From contig CAMBMM010000001.1 of NCBI GenBank assembly GCA_945868825.1, positions 806,001-870,000 on the forward strand: DNA of 64,000 nucleotides, read 5' to 3'. This stretch comes from Sphingobacterium thalpophilum. GTDB taxonomy: Bacteria; Bacteroidota; Bacteroidia; Sphingobacteriales; Sphingobacteriaceae. This document shows, piece by piece, positions 57,144 to 64,000 of the stretch. Both the position numbers and the translations under genes were made by a program. Every line of letters begins with the position of its first letter. Position 1 is the stretch's first letter. Below the pieces are notes generated by a model, which was not told the origin of the DNA, did not search any database, and was given only the letters and a program-made list of their open reading frames with translations.

Positions 57144-57812
57144 TTAAGCAGCAGGGTCTTCAGGAGCTTTTTCATCAGCATCGGCTGCTGGTGCTTCTTC
57201 TGCAACTTCAGCAACTGGAGTTTCTGCAACTTCCTCTGCAATTGGCGTTTCATCTGCAACTACTTCTACTGGAGTTTCTACAACCTCTTCAACAATTGGT
57301 GCCTCTTCGGCTACTTCTTCAGCTACAGGGGCAGTTTCTATTACTTCTTTAGCTACTACAGGAGCATCTGCAACTTTAGCTTTGCCTGTTGCAGCACCAC
57401 CTCTACGGCTTTTCTTTTTAGCAGCACCGGCTTCGGCACCCTGGGTAAAGGTTGTATTGTAATCAACCAACTCAATGATAGACATTTCTGCATTATCACC
57501 TAAACGGTTGGCCAATTTTAAAATACGAGTGTATCCACCAGGACGGGTAGCTACTTTCTCTGCTATTTCGCGGAATAAAATAGTTACCGCTTCTTTATCT
57601 TTTAAATAGCTAAATACAGTACGACGTGAGTGTGTAGTATCGCTTTTAGATTTGGTAATTAAAGGTTCTACATATTGGCGTAACGCTTTTGCTTTAGCCA
57701 AGGTAGTGGTAATGCGCTTGTGTAAAATAAGCGAAGAGGCCATATTGGCCAGCATAGCCTTGCGATGGGTATCGGTGCGGCCTAAGTGATTGATTTTTTT
57801 TCCGTGTCTCAT
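57144..57812 (-). CDS. rplQ: 50S ribosomal protein L17 with long acidic tail
   Basis: 222 residues, against about 120-130 in most bacteria. The first ~125 match L17: [20 protein letters not shown] opening (in parts [12 protein letters not shown]), [21 protein letters not shown] near 34, and [24 protein letters not shown] near 92. Residues from about 128 form a low-complexity Ala/Val/Glu/Pro repeat (units like APVAEEVAE). Extensions like this occur in Bacteroidota L17; their role is unknown. Last gene of the spc/alpha superoperon, after rpoA, ending at a terminator. Confidence 0.94.
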   Translation of the reverse strand: MRHGKKINHLGRTDTHRKAMLANMASSLILHKRITTTLAKAKALRQYVEPLITKSKSDTTHSRRTVFSYLKDKEAVTILFREIAEKVATRPGGYTRILKLANRLGDNAEMSIIELVDYNTTFTQGAEAGAAKKKSRRGGAATGKAKVADAPVVAKEVIETAPVAEEVAEEAPIVEEVVETPVEVVADETPIAEEVAETPVAEVAEEAPAADADEKAPEDPAA

Positions 57813-57884
57813 TGTTCTTCGTTTTTCGTGATCGTACCGTCTCTAGTGAGGGAATTACGAACACGTCGCTTATAAATTGTTGTA

Positions 57885-58877
57885 TTATTCTTCGTCTAAT
57901 TTAAATTTAGACAGGTTCATGCCGAATGATAAGCCTTTAGATTTTACTAAGTCTTGAATTTCGGTTAATGATTTTTTACCAAAGTTTCTGAATTTAAGCA
58001 TATCCGCTACGTCGTAAGAAACTAACTCAGCAAGCGAACGAATGTCGGCTGCTTTTAAGCAGTTTAGGGCACGTACAGATAAATCTAGATCTACCAATTC
58101 GGTTTTCAAGATTTTACGCATGTGTAAAATTTCTTCGTCAACTTCTTTGGTTTCTTCTTTAGCTTGAGATTCTAACATGATGTTCTCATCAGAGAATAAC
58201 ATGAAATGGTGAATCAAAATTTTAGCTGCTTCTTTCAATGCTTCTTCCGGGTGGATAGAACCATCGGTAGAAATATCTAATACCAATTTCTCGTAGTCAG
58301 TTTTTTGTTCTACACGAAAGTTTTCGATGGTATATTTAACATTTTTAATCGGGGTATAAATAGAGTCGATAGCAATTACACCTACTAAAGCGTCGGCATT
58401 TTTGTTTTCTTCTGCAGAGATATATCCACGACCTTTATTTACAGTTAACTCAATTTCTAAAGTAACTGATGATTCCATATTGCAAACCACTAAATCGGGG
58501 TTTAATACGGTAAAGTTATTCGAGAATTTAGTGATATCACCGGCTTTAAATTGATCTTGGCCATTGATAATTACAAAGATTTTTTCTGAATCACCAGAAT
58601 CGCCAGTTTTGCTGAAACGAACTTGTTTCAGGTTCAAAATGATCTCGGTTACATCTTCTACTACACCTTTAATGGTAGAAAACTCATGAGATACACCAGA
58701 GAAACGTACAGAAGTAATTGCGTATCCTTCTAATGAAGAAAGCAAAATTCTGCGTAAAGCATTACCAATGGTAACACCGAAACCAGGTTCTAAGGGACGA
58801 AATTCAAACGTACCATCGAAATCTGTTGATTTCTGCATAATTACCTTATCTGGTTTTTGAAATGCTAATATTGCCAT
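57885..58877 (-). CDS. rpoA: RNA polymerase subunit alpha
   Basis: 330 residues from ATG 58877 ([14 protein letters not shown]), the Bacteroidota N-terminus; the upstream in-frame ATG at 58919 lies inside an intergenic hairpin and would add 14 unlikely residues. The N-terminal dimerisation domain has [18 protein letters not shown] near 41, and the C-terminal domain (about 255-325) has [23 protein letters not shown] (in parts [11 protein letters not shown]). Assembles RNA polymerase and contacts activators. In order after rpsD as in other bacteria. Confidence 0.96.
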   Translation of the reverse strand: MAILAFQKPDKVIMQKSTDFDGTFEFRPLEPGFGVTIGNALRRILLSSLEGYAITSVRFSGVSHEFSTIKGVVEDVTEIILNLKQVRFSKTGDSGDSEKIFVIINGQDQFKAGDITKFSNNFTVLNPDLVVCNMESSVTLEIELTVNKGRGYISAEENKNADALVGVIAIDSIYTPIKNVKYTIENFRVEQKTDYEKLVLDISTDGSIHPEEALKEAAKILIHHFMLFSDENIMLESQAKEETKEVDEEILHMRKILKTELVDLDLSVRALNCLKAADIRSLAELVSYDVADMLKFRNFGKKSLTEIQDLVKSKGLSFGMNLSKFKLDEE

Positions 58878-58918
58878 TATATCGTTTAATTTAAATGTTA
58901 GTTTAACATAAATGAACA

Positions 58919-58942
58919 ATCCTGAGCATAAAAACTCAGGAT
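58919..58942. other. Hairpin between rpsD and rpoA
   Basis: ATCCTGAG (58919-58926) and CTCAGGAT (58935-58942) form an 8-bp stem with an 8-nt loop in the 72-bp gap. There is no T run, so it is not a normal terminator. It may be a processing site or part of S4 feedback control; unproven. Confidence 0.45.
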
Positions 58943-58949
58943 GATCAGC

Positions 58950-59558
58950 TTATTTAGAGTATAATTCGACGATTAAGTTTTCCTTAATATTTTCTGGAAT
59001 TTCGTCGCGATTAGGTAAGTTTAAAAACTTACCTGTAAGGTTTTTTGCATCCCACTCTAACCAACTGAATTTGTTGATGGTACGGCCAGCTACCGATTGG
59101 GTAATGGCTTCTAAAGTTTGTGAACGCTCACGAACGGCTACCACATCACCAGAACGTACGCTGTACGATGCGATGTTTACCACTTCACCATTCACGGTAA
59201 TGTGTTTGTGACAAACCAATTGGCGGGCTCCAGAACGGGTTGGGGCAATGCCTAAACGATAAACCACGTTATCTAAACGGGCTTCTAAGAATTTTAATAA
59301 GTTTTCACCCGTAATACCATCTTTAGAAGATGCTTTGTGGAACAAGTTTTCGAACTGACGTTCTAAAACTCCGTAGGTGTATTTAACTTTTTGTTTTTCT
59401 TGTAACTGAACAGCGTATTCAGATTGTTTACCTCTACGCTTGTTTGGTCCGTGCATACCAGGACCGTAATTTTTTCTTTCTAGTGCCTTATCAGGGCCAA
59501 AAATTGGCTCTCTGAATCTACGGGCGATTTTGGACTTAGGTCCGGTGTATCTTGCCAT
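58950..59558 (-). CDS. rpsD: 30S ribosomal protein S4
   Basis: 202 residues, usual length. [18 protein letters not shown] opening, [30 protein letters not shown] (in parts [13 protein letters not shown]), and an S4 RNA-binding domain from about 95 ([21 protein letters not shown] in parts: [13 protein letters not shown]). S4 starts 30S assembly and often represses its own operon. No zinc-binding cysteines. Upstream is a short CCCG/CGGG hairpin (59583-59595). Followed by rpoA after a hairpin-bearing gap. Confidence 0.97.
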   Translation of the reverse strand: MARYTGPKSKIARRFREPIFGPDKALERKNYGPGMHGPNKRRGKQSEYAVQLQEKQKVKYTYGVLERQFENLFHKASSKDGITGENLLKFLEARLDNVVYRLGIAPTRSGARQLVCHKHITVNGEVVNIASYSVRSGDVVAVRERSQTLEAITQSVAGRTINKFSWLEWDAKNLTGKFLNLPNRDEIPENIKENLIVELYSK

Positions 59559-59582
59559 GTTTGTGTGTTTTAAAGTATCGTT

Positions 59583-59595
59583 CCCGCTATACGGG
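59583..59595 (-). promoter_or_regulatory. Small GC hairpin in the rpsD leader
   Basis: CCCG-CTATA-CGGG (plus-strand reading), 25 bp upstream of rpsD. The same kind of hairpin (CCCG-N6-CGGG) lies upstream of infA. Possible regulatory or processing site; low certainty. Confidence 0.35.
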
Positions 59596-59624
59596 GCGAA
59601 TCTTAGCTTTAAAAAATTGGTTGA

Positions 59625-60014
59625 TTAAACTCTTCTACGTTTCGGAGGACGACAGCCATTGTGTGGCATCGGGGTGATGTCTTTAATTAATAAGACATCA
59701 ATTCCTACTGTTTGTAATGTACGGATAGCTGATTCGCGACCAGAACCCGGACCTTTTACAAATACTTCTACTTTACGCAAGCCTAAATCGTGGGCTACTT
59801 TTCCGCAATCGGAAGCAGCTTGACCGGCAGCATACGGGGTATTCTTTTTAGAACCCTTAAAACCCATTTTACCAGCAGATGACCAAGAAATAGTTTGTCC
59901 TTGGTTGTTGGTAAGGGTTACAATAATATTGTTAAAAGTAGCATTGATGTGTGCCTGACCAACAGGCTCGATAACAACAATACGTTTTTTGGTTACTTTT
60001 TTAGTTTTTGCCAT
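59625..60014 (-). CDS. rpsK: 30S ribosomal protein S11
   Basis: 129 residues. [31 protein letters not shown] (in parts [26 protein letters not shown]) near 24 and [11 protein letters not shown] near 93, ending [13 protein letters not shown], are the S11 signature set. It sits on the 30S platform near S7 and S18. Preceded by an unusually long 149-bp gap after rpsM. Confidence 0.97.
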   Translation of the reverse strand: MAKTKKVTKKRIVVIEPVGQAHINATFNNIIVTLTNNQGQTISWSSAGKMGFKGSKKNTPYAAGQAASDCGKVAHDLGLRKVEVFVKGPGSGRESAIRTLQTVGIDVLLIKDITPMPHNGCRPPKRRRV

Positions 60015-60163
60015 GTTCTTTTTAGATTTCAGATAAGAGACTTGAGGTAGTAACTTTTTCTACCCCGGCACTCTTATGCTAATTTTTATCTTGTTATTCC
60101 AGATTTGAGCGGATTAAACGATATGATTCTCATATCTACAATCTCACAACTCGTATCTATCTA
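60015..60163. other. Long gap between rpsM and rpsK with a palindrome
   Basis: 149 bp where such genes are usually close together. It contains GATATGA-ttc-TCATATC (60120-60136), a perfect 7-bp inverted repeat. No ORF or TAnnTTTG element is seen. Confidence 0.4.
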
Positions 60164-60541
60164 TTATTTAGTAGCTTTTTTCTTGTTAGCAACTGTTTTA
60201 CGTTTTCCTTTACGGGTACGTGAGTTGTTTTTGGTACGCTGTCCACGAGTAGGCAAGCCTTTACGGTGACGTAAGCCGCGGTAGCAACCAATATCCATTA
60301 AGCGTTTGATATTCAATTGAACTTCAGAACGTAGAGCACCTTCTACTTTAACCTCATCGTTGATGAAGTTACGAATCAGTGTTAACTGGGCATCTGTCCA
60401 GTCTTGCACCTTTACATCGTAGCTAATACCGGCTTTATCTAAAATGCCTTGCGCTGTAGATCTGCCAATACCATAAATGTAGGTTAGCCCTATTTCTCCT
60501 CTTTTGTTTCTTGGTAAATCAATACCTGATATCCTTGCCAT
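60164..60541 (-). CDS. rpsM: 30S ribosomal protein S13
   Basis: 125 residues. [26 protein letters not shown] (in parts [18 protein letters not shown]) at the N-terminus and [24 protein letters not shown] (in parts [16 protein letters not shown]) near 92 are the S13 signatures. It lies in the head of the 30S subunit and contacts the P-site tRNA. Preceded by rpmJ after 18 bp. Confidence 0.97.
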   Translation of the reverse strand: MARISGIDLPRNKRGEIGLTYIYGIGRSTAQGILDKAGISYDVKVQDWTDAQLTLIRNFINDEVKVEGALRSEVQLNIKRLMDIGCYRGLRHRKGLPTRGQRTKNNSRTRKGKRKTVANKKKATK

Positions 60542-60559
60542 ATTTTTTAGCGAATTTTA

Positions 60560-60676
60560 TTATCCTTGACGTTGTTTATACTTCGGATTCTTTTTGTTAA
60601 TCACAAAAAGTTTTCCTTTACGGCGAATGATTTTACAATCAACACTACGCTTTTTAATGGATGCTCTAACTTTCAT
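60560..60676 (-). CDS. rpmJ: 50S ribosomal protein L36
   Basis: 38 codons: [10 protein letters not shown] at the start, then [16 protein letters not shown] and a KYKQRQG end, all as in L36. A short protein easily missed by length filters. The usual zinc-binding set is reduced: one cysteine (residue 14) is seen, and no CxxC pair, which marks the zinc-free (C-minus) paralogue type. Located between infA and rpsM, its normal place. Confidence 0.94.
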   Translation of the reverse strand: MKVRASIKKRSVDCKIIRRKGKLFVINKKNPKYKQRQG

Positions 60677-60744
60677 CTCTATTGGTTTTTTTATCTTTCG
60701 TAAGATGGAGCGCACATGCTACACGCAGCATGTTTGGTTCATCT

Positions 60745-60963
60745 TTATTTATATCTATACGTTATTCTGCCTTTTGATAAATCATAAGGCGACATTTCTA
60801 GTTTTACTTTATCGCCAGGTAAAATTTTAATGTAATGCATCCGCATTTTACCTGATATATGCGCAATAATTTCGTGTCCGTTTTCTAATTCTACACGAAA
60901 CATTGCGTTTGATAACGCTTCTTTAATTATGCCGTCTTGTTCAATCGAAGCCTGTTTGGCCAT
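60745..60963 (-). CDS. infA: Translation initiation factor IF-1
   Basis: 72 residues, a single OB-fold. [26 protein letters not shown] (in parts [14 protein letters not shown]), [19 protein letters not shown] (in parts SGKMRMHYI) near 35 and [15 protein letters not shown] at the end match IF-1. It binds the 30S A site during initiation. An internal promoter-like element and GC hairpin precede it (60990-61015), which would allow separate expression from the upstream operon. Confidence 0.97.
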   Translation of the reverse strand: MAKQASIEQDGIIKEALSNAMFRVELENGHEIIAHISGKMRMHYIKILPGDKVKLEMSPYDLSKGRITYRYK

Positions 60964-60989
60964 ATTTTATTGATTACTACTCAATTAAA

Positions 60990-61015
60990 CCCGTATTATC
61001 GGGGACGCAAAATTA
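60990..61015 (-). promoter_or_regulatory. Internal promoter-like element and hairpin before infA
   Basis: On the minus strand TAATTTTG (61008-61015) matches TAnnTTTG and is followed by CGTCCC, then the hairpin CCCG-ATAATA-CGGG (60990-61003). The same TTTGCGTCCC string occurs at the rpsF promoter. No -33 element is evident. Confidence 0.5.
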
Positions 61016-61042
61016 AATAAAATTTTCTGAATTTTTAAATAT

Positions 61043-61819
61043 TTAATCTAAAACTTCTTCTATAAATTGGAAAGTAGTTAAAACTTCTGCTTTTCCTTTC
61101 TTTATTGCTACTGTATGCTCATAATGAGCTGATGCTTTCGCATCCATAGTACTTACGGTCCAGCCATCTTCCCAAAACTTAACCCCAGCTTTACCCAGGT
61201 TAATCATGGGCTCTATGGCTATTACCATACCTTCTTCCAATTTAACACCACTGCCTCGTTTACCATAGTTAGGTACTTCTGGTTTTTCGTGAAGCTTTAC
61301 GCCCACCCCGTGACCTACCAATTCTCTTACCACGCCATATCCATGCTTTTCAGCATGCTCTTGAATAGCAAAACCTATATCACCAGTTCTATTGCCAACT
61401 ACCGCTTTTTCAATACCTAATGCTAAACACTCTTTGGTTACTTTAAGCAGTTGGGCATGTTCTGCCGATATTTCTCCAATTGGATAAGTAAAGGCCGAAT
61501 CGGAGTAAAAATCATTTAAAATTACGCCGCAATCAACCGAGACTAAATCACCCTCTTTAAGCACATAAGCACTCGGAAATCCGTGCACCACCTGATCATT
61601 AATAGAGATGCATAAAGAATATGGGAAACCACCATAATTTAAAAAGGCTGGAATTCCACCATGATCTTTGATATACGTTTCCGCTAATTCATTTAGCGAA
61701 GCGGTAGTTACTCCCCGGGCAATTGCCTTGGCAATTTCTCCGTGAGTTTTTGAAAGAAGCAAAGAACTCTCTTTTATGAGTGCTATCTCTTCGATAGACT
61801 TATAATAGATTTTTGACAT
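61043..61819 (-). CDS. map: Methionine aminopeptidase, type I
   Basis: 258 residues. It removes the N-terminal methionine from new proteins. The metal ligands are in SVDCGVILNDFYSDSAFT (two Asp, near 94-105), GHGVGVKLHEKPEVPNYG (His near 168), IEPMINLG (Glu near 200) and YEHTVAI (Glu near 232). His78 in DQVVHGFPS is the catalytic imidazole. Follows secY by 6 bp, as in most bacteria. Monomeric and without zinc-finger extension. Confidence 0.96.
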   Translation of the reverse strand: MSKIYYKSIEEIALIKESSLLLSKTHGEIAKAIARGVTTASLNELAETYIKDHGGIPAFLNYGGFPYSLCISINDQVVHGFPSAYVLKEGDLVSVDCGVILNDFYSDSAFTYPIGEISAEHAQLLKVTKECLALGIEKAVVGNRTGDIGFAIQEHAEKHGYGVVRELVGHGVGVKLHEKPEVPNYGKRGSGVKLEEGMVIAIEPMINLGKAGVKFWEDGWTVSTMDAKASAHYEHTVAIKKGKAEVLTTFQFIEEVLD

Positions 61820-61825
61820 GGAACA

Positions 61826-63145
61826 TTAAATTGCTCCAGCTGAACCTGGGTTACGACCCTTAATTCTACCTGATTGCATTAACCCGTCGTAATGACGCAT
61901 TAATAAGTGACTTTCAATTTGTTGCAAGGTATCTAATACTACTCCTACTAAAATTAATAGAGAAGTACCACCATAGAAATGGGCAAATTGGCTATTTACC
62001 CCAAGCTTATTCGCAAAGGATGGAAGAATAGCAATAATGGCCAAAAATACAGCACCCGGTAAGGTTACTTTAGATACAATTGCATCAATATAATCTCCGG
62101 TGGTTTTACCAGGTTTAATTCCAGGTACAAAGCCGCCGTTTTTCTTCATATCGTCAGACATTTGAGTTGGATTAACTGTAATGGCTGTATAGAAAAATGT
62201 AAATACAATAATTAACAAGGCAAAGGTCAGGTTATAGGCCAATGAGGTATAATCACTAAACGAAGCCAAAATAGAAGACTGTGAATTCGGAAAGAACTGC
62301 ATCATGGTTGCCGGAATAAACATAATCGCCTGAGCAAAAATGATAGGCATTACACCCACTGCATTTACTTTTAAAGGGATATACTGACGAACTCCGCCTA
62401 ACTGTTTAGAACCTACTTGTTTTTTAGCATACTGTACAGGTATTTTACGCACCCCTTGTACAATTAAAATAGTAAACATCACCACAAAAAACAAAGCAGC
62501 AATCTCAACAATAAATGGAATTAAACCTCCATTGCCCTCCATGCGGGTAGCAAATTCGGCGAAAATACCGTAAGGCAATTGCGCAATAATACCCACCATA
62601 ATGATTAATGAGATACCATTACCAATACCTTTATCGGTAATTTTTTCTCCTAACCACATTACAAATAAGGTGCCTGCAGTTAAAATAAACATGGAAGAAA
62701 TAGTAAATAACGGCTCAGACATAATTTTAGCATCGGCCTCAATTTGAGAACTCACATAAGCTGTAGCCTGTAATGCCGTAATAATAATAGTTAAATAGCG
62801 GGTGAATTGATTGATGGTTTTACGACCAGTTTCACCGTCTTTTTGTAATTTTTGAAAATATGGAACTACAATGCCTAACAATTGCATCACAATAGAAGCA
62901 GAAATATACGGCATTACACCCAAGGCGAATATAGAAGCTCTAGAGAAAGATCCACCAGCAAACATATTCAAAAGGCCTAATAGACCTTCTTTTTCTTCGG
63001 TGTTTAACGATGCTGGGTTTACCCCTGGCAATACAATAAACGAACCTATACGGTATATTAAAAGACATAAGAGCGTGAATAAAATTCTCGCTCTTAAATC
63101 TTCAATTTTCCAAATGTTGGATAGTGTGGTGAACAGCTTTTTCAT
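61826..63145 (-). CDS. secY: Protein translocase subunit SecY
   Basis: 439 residues with ten membrane segments. The channel of the Sec translocon in the inner membrane. Start MKKLFTTLSNIWKIEDLRARILFTL, GVMPYISASIVMQLL near 76 (plug and TM2), the cytoplasmic FTRYLTI loop near 112, GNGISLIIMVGI near 176 and the TM10 region with RGTSLLILVGVVLDT-like GTSLLILVGVVLDTL near 393. Lies between rplO and map in the spc operon. Confidence 0.97.
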   Translation of the reverse strand: MKKLFTTLSNIWKIEDLRARILFTLLCLLIYRIGSFIVLPGVNPASLNTEEKEGLLGLLNMFAGGSFSRASIFALGVMPYISASIVMQLLGIVVPYFQKLQKDGETGRKTINQFTRYLTIIITALQATAYVSSQIEADAKIMSEPLFTISSMFILTAGTLFVMWLGEKITDKGIGNGISLIIMVGIIAQLPYGIFAEFATRMEGNGGLIPFIVEIAALFFVVMFTILIVQGVRKIPVQYAKKQVGSKQLGGVRQYIPLKVNAVGVMPIIFAQAIMFIPATMMQFFPNSQSSILASFSDYTSLAYNLTFALLIIVFTFFYTAITVNPTQMSDDMKKNGGFVPGIKPGKTTGDYIDAIVSKVTLPGAVFLAIIAILPSFANKLGVNSQFAHFYGGTSLLILVGVVLDTLQQIESHLLMRHYDGLMQSGRIKGRNPGSAGAI

Positions 63146-63147
63146 GC

Positions 63148-63594
63148 TTACAATTTAACGCTGGTTCCGCCTGCTGCTTCAATTGCTTTTTGAGCGGTAG
63201 CAGTAAAAGCGTGAGCCTTAACTTCTAATTTAGATTTTACTTCGCCACGACCTAGGATTTTTACCAAGTCGTTTTTAGAAGCCAAACCGTGAGCTTTTAA
63301 CACATCAAAATCAATAGCTGATAGTTTAAATTTATCAGCCAACGTTTGTAAAGTATCTAAGTTGATACCCACATACTCAATGCGGTTTACGTTTTTGAAC
63401 CCTACTTTAGGTACACGACGTTGCAATGGCATTTGACCACCCTCAAAACCTACTTTACTTTTGTAGCCTGAACGTGAGCCCGCACCTTTGTGTCCACGGG
63501 TTGACGTACCACCACGGCCCGATCCGGTACCACGGCCAATACGTTTTCTATTTTTTGTTGAACCTTCTGCAGGTTTTAAATTACTTAAGTTCAT
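63148..63594 (-). CDS. rplO: 50S ribosomal protein L15
   Basis: 148 residues. [37 protein letters not shown] (in parts [26 protein letters not shown]) near 18-45, [17 protein letters not shown] (in parts [12 protein letters not shown]) near 52, and a C-terminal globular domain with KAIEAAGG near the end. Late-assembling 50S protein. It starts 2 bp after rpmD and ends 2 bp before secY. Confidence 0.97.
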   Translation of the reverse strand: MNLSNLKPAEGSTKNRKRIGRGTGSGRGGTSTRGHKGAGSRSGYKSKVGFEGGQMPLQRRVPKVGFKNVNRIEYVGINLDTLQTLADKFKLSAIDFDVLKAHGLASKNDLVKILGRGEVKSKLEVKAHAFTATAQKAIEAAGGTSVKL

Positions 63595-63596
63595 AA

Positions 63597-63776
63597 TTAA
63601 ATGCTTTCTACGGCTACTAAATGATTAACTTTTCTCACCATCCCGATAATGGCCGGGGTAGCTTCTACTTCAACAGACTGGCTAATTTTACTTAAACCTA
63701 AAGCCTGCATGGTTTTTTTCTGGCGTTCGCTTCTATCGATTACGCTCTTAATTTGGGTAATTTTAATCTTAGCCAT
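63597..63776 (-). CDS. rpmD: 50S ribosomal protein L30
   Basis: 59 residues from ATG 63776 ([11 protein letters not shown]), the family start. An ATG at 63782 overlaps the rpsE stop as TAATG and would add Met-Ile; coupling might use it. [23 protein letters not shown] (in parts [14 protein letters not shown]) and [13 protein letters not shown] are L30 signatures. Binds 5S/23S rRNA. Confidence 0.95.
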   Translation of the reverse strand: MAKIKITQIKSVIDRSERQKKTMQALGLSKISQSVEVEATPAIIGMVRKVNHLVAVESI

Positions 63777-63781
63777 GATCA

Positions 63782-64000
63782 TTATCCGTTAAATACTTTA
63801 TTCAAATCTACTCCACGTTGTTGAGCCACAGTATACGCATCACGCAATTGCGATAAAGCAGATACAGTTGCTTTTACCACGTTGTGTGGGTTAGACGACC
63901 CTTTTGATTTTGCCAATACGTTGTGTACGCCTGCACTTTCTAATACTGCACGCATGGCACCACCAGCAATTACACCGGTACCGTTTGCAGCAGGTTTAAG
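63782..64000 (-). CDS. rpsE: 30S ribosomal protein S5, C-terminal part only
   Basis: Only the last 72 codons are in the window; the 5' part lies beyond 64000. [21 protein letters not shown] (in parts [25 protein letters not shown]) and [19 protein letters not shown] (in parts [12 protein letters not shown]) are the S5 C-terminal domain. The stop TAA at 63784-63782 overlaps a possible rpmD start. The gene order (rpsE, rpmD, rplO, secY) is that of the spc operon. Confidence 0.95.
   Translation of the reverse strand, partial: LKPAANGTGVIAGGAMRAVLESAGVHNVLAKSKGSSNPHNVVKATVSALSQLRDAYTVAQQRGVDLNKVFNG

Noticed and set aside
57126-57503. Plus-strand ORFs opposite the rplQ tail
   Set aside because: Low-complexity antisense of the Glu/Ala/Val repeats.

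Overview
The window is a chromosomal segment of a member of the Bacteroidota, probably from the Sphingobacteriales/Chitinophagales side. The evidence is Bacteroidota-type promoters (TTTG-N19-TAnnTTTG upstream of rpsF and sucD; TAnnTTTG alone upstream of many others), few Shine-Dalgarno sequences, and families largely confined to this phylum (DUF4293, DUF5606, Porin_10, a long TonB-dependent receptor with a carboxypeptidase-regulatory-like N-terminus, mitochondrial-type aconitase, GH109). All calls come from reading the sequence and recalling families; no database search was run.

Layout. (1) 1-1815: an AT-rich end of a probable mobile element. A helicase gene runs off the left edge, followed by a 540-bp gene-free stretch with repeats, up to the 3' end of a tRNA-Phe gene. 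(2) 2021-20778: mostly housekeeping genes. These are an HdrC/HdrB-like Fe-S pair, mtgA, the rpsF-rpsR-rplI operon, dnaX, icd, an RluA-type pseudouridine synthase with panB, carA-eno-divIC, fabG, msrB, sucD, an MsbA-like exporter and truA. (3) 20944-25498: four acyl-CoA genes (enoyl-CoA hydratase, HMG-CoA lyase, acyl-CoA dehydrogenase and, divergently, a methylcrotonyl-CoA-carboxylase-type carboxyltransferase). Their codon use differs from both flanks, so this looks like an acquired catabolic island. (4) 25654-49082: mixed core genes. These include a DEAD-box helicase with a glycine-rich tail, gpsA, an efflux adaptor with a TolC-like protein, a TonB-dependent receptor, aconitase, rlmH, a cyclophilin, a porin, PNP, lpxK, pruA, carbonic anhydrase, a second carboxyltransferase and an M42 peptidase. 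(5) 49117-54966: a sugar-salvage cluster with a GH109-type glycosidase/oxidoreductase, a nucleotidyltransferase, an N-acetylhexosamine 1-kinase-like enzyme and a GH31 glucosidase. (6) 55041-64000: dnaK, then the tail of the spc/alpha ribosomal superoperon on the minus strand (rpsE to rplQ), cut by the right edge inside rpsE.

Working together: sucD, icd and acn are TCA-cycle enzymes. The acyl-CoA island would feed acetyl-CoA/acetoacetate into that cycle. The GH109/kinase/nucleotidyltransferase set could turn glycan-derived N-acetylhexosamine into a UDP-sugar. Nothing here is a clear new defence or secretion system. The items most worth a second look are the truncated helicase with a degenerate Walker A motif beside tRNA-Phe, the structured leader with a terminator-like hairpin before carA, the duplicated module upstream of dnaK, the transferred acyl-CoA island, and the N-acetylhexosamine salvage cluster.
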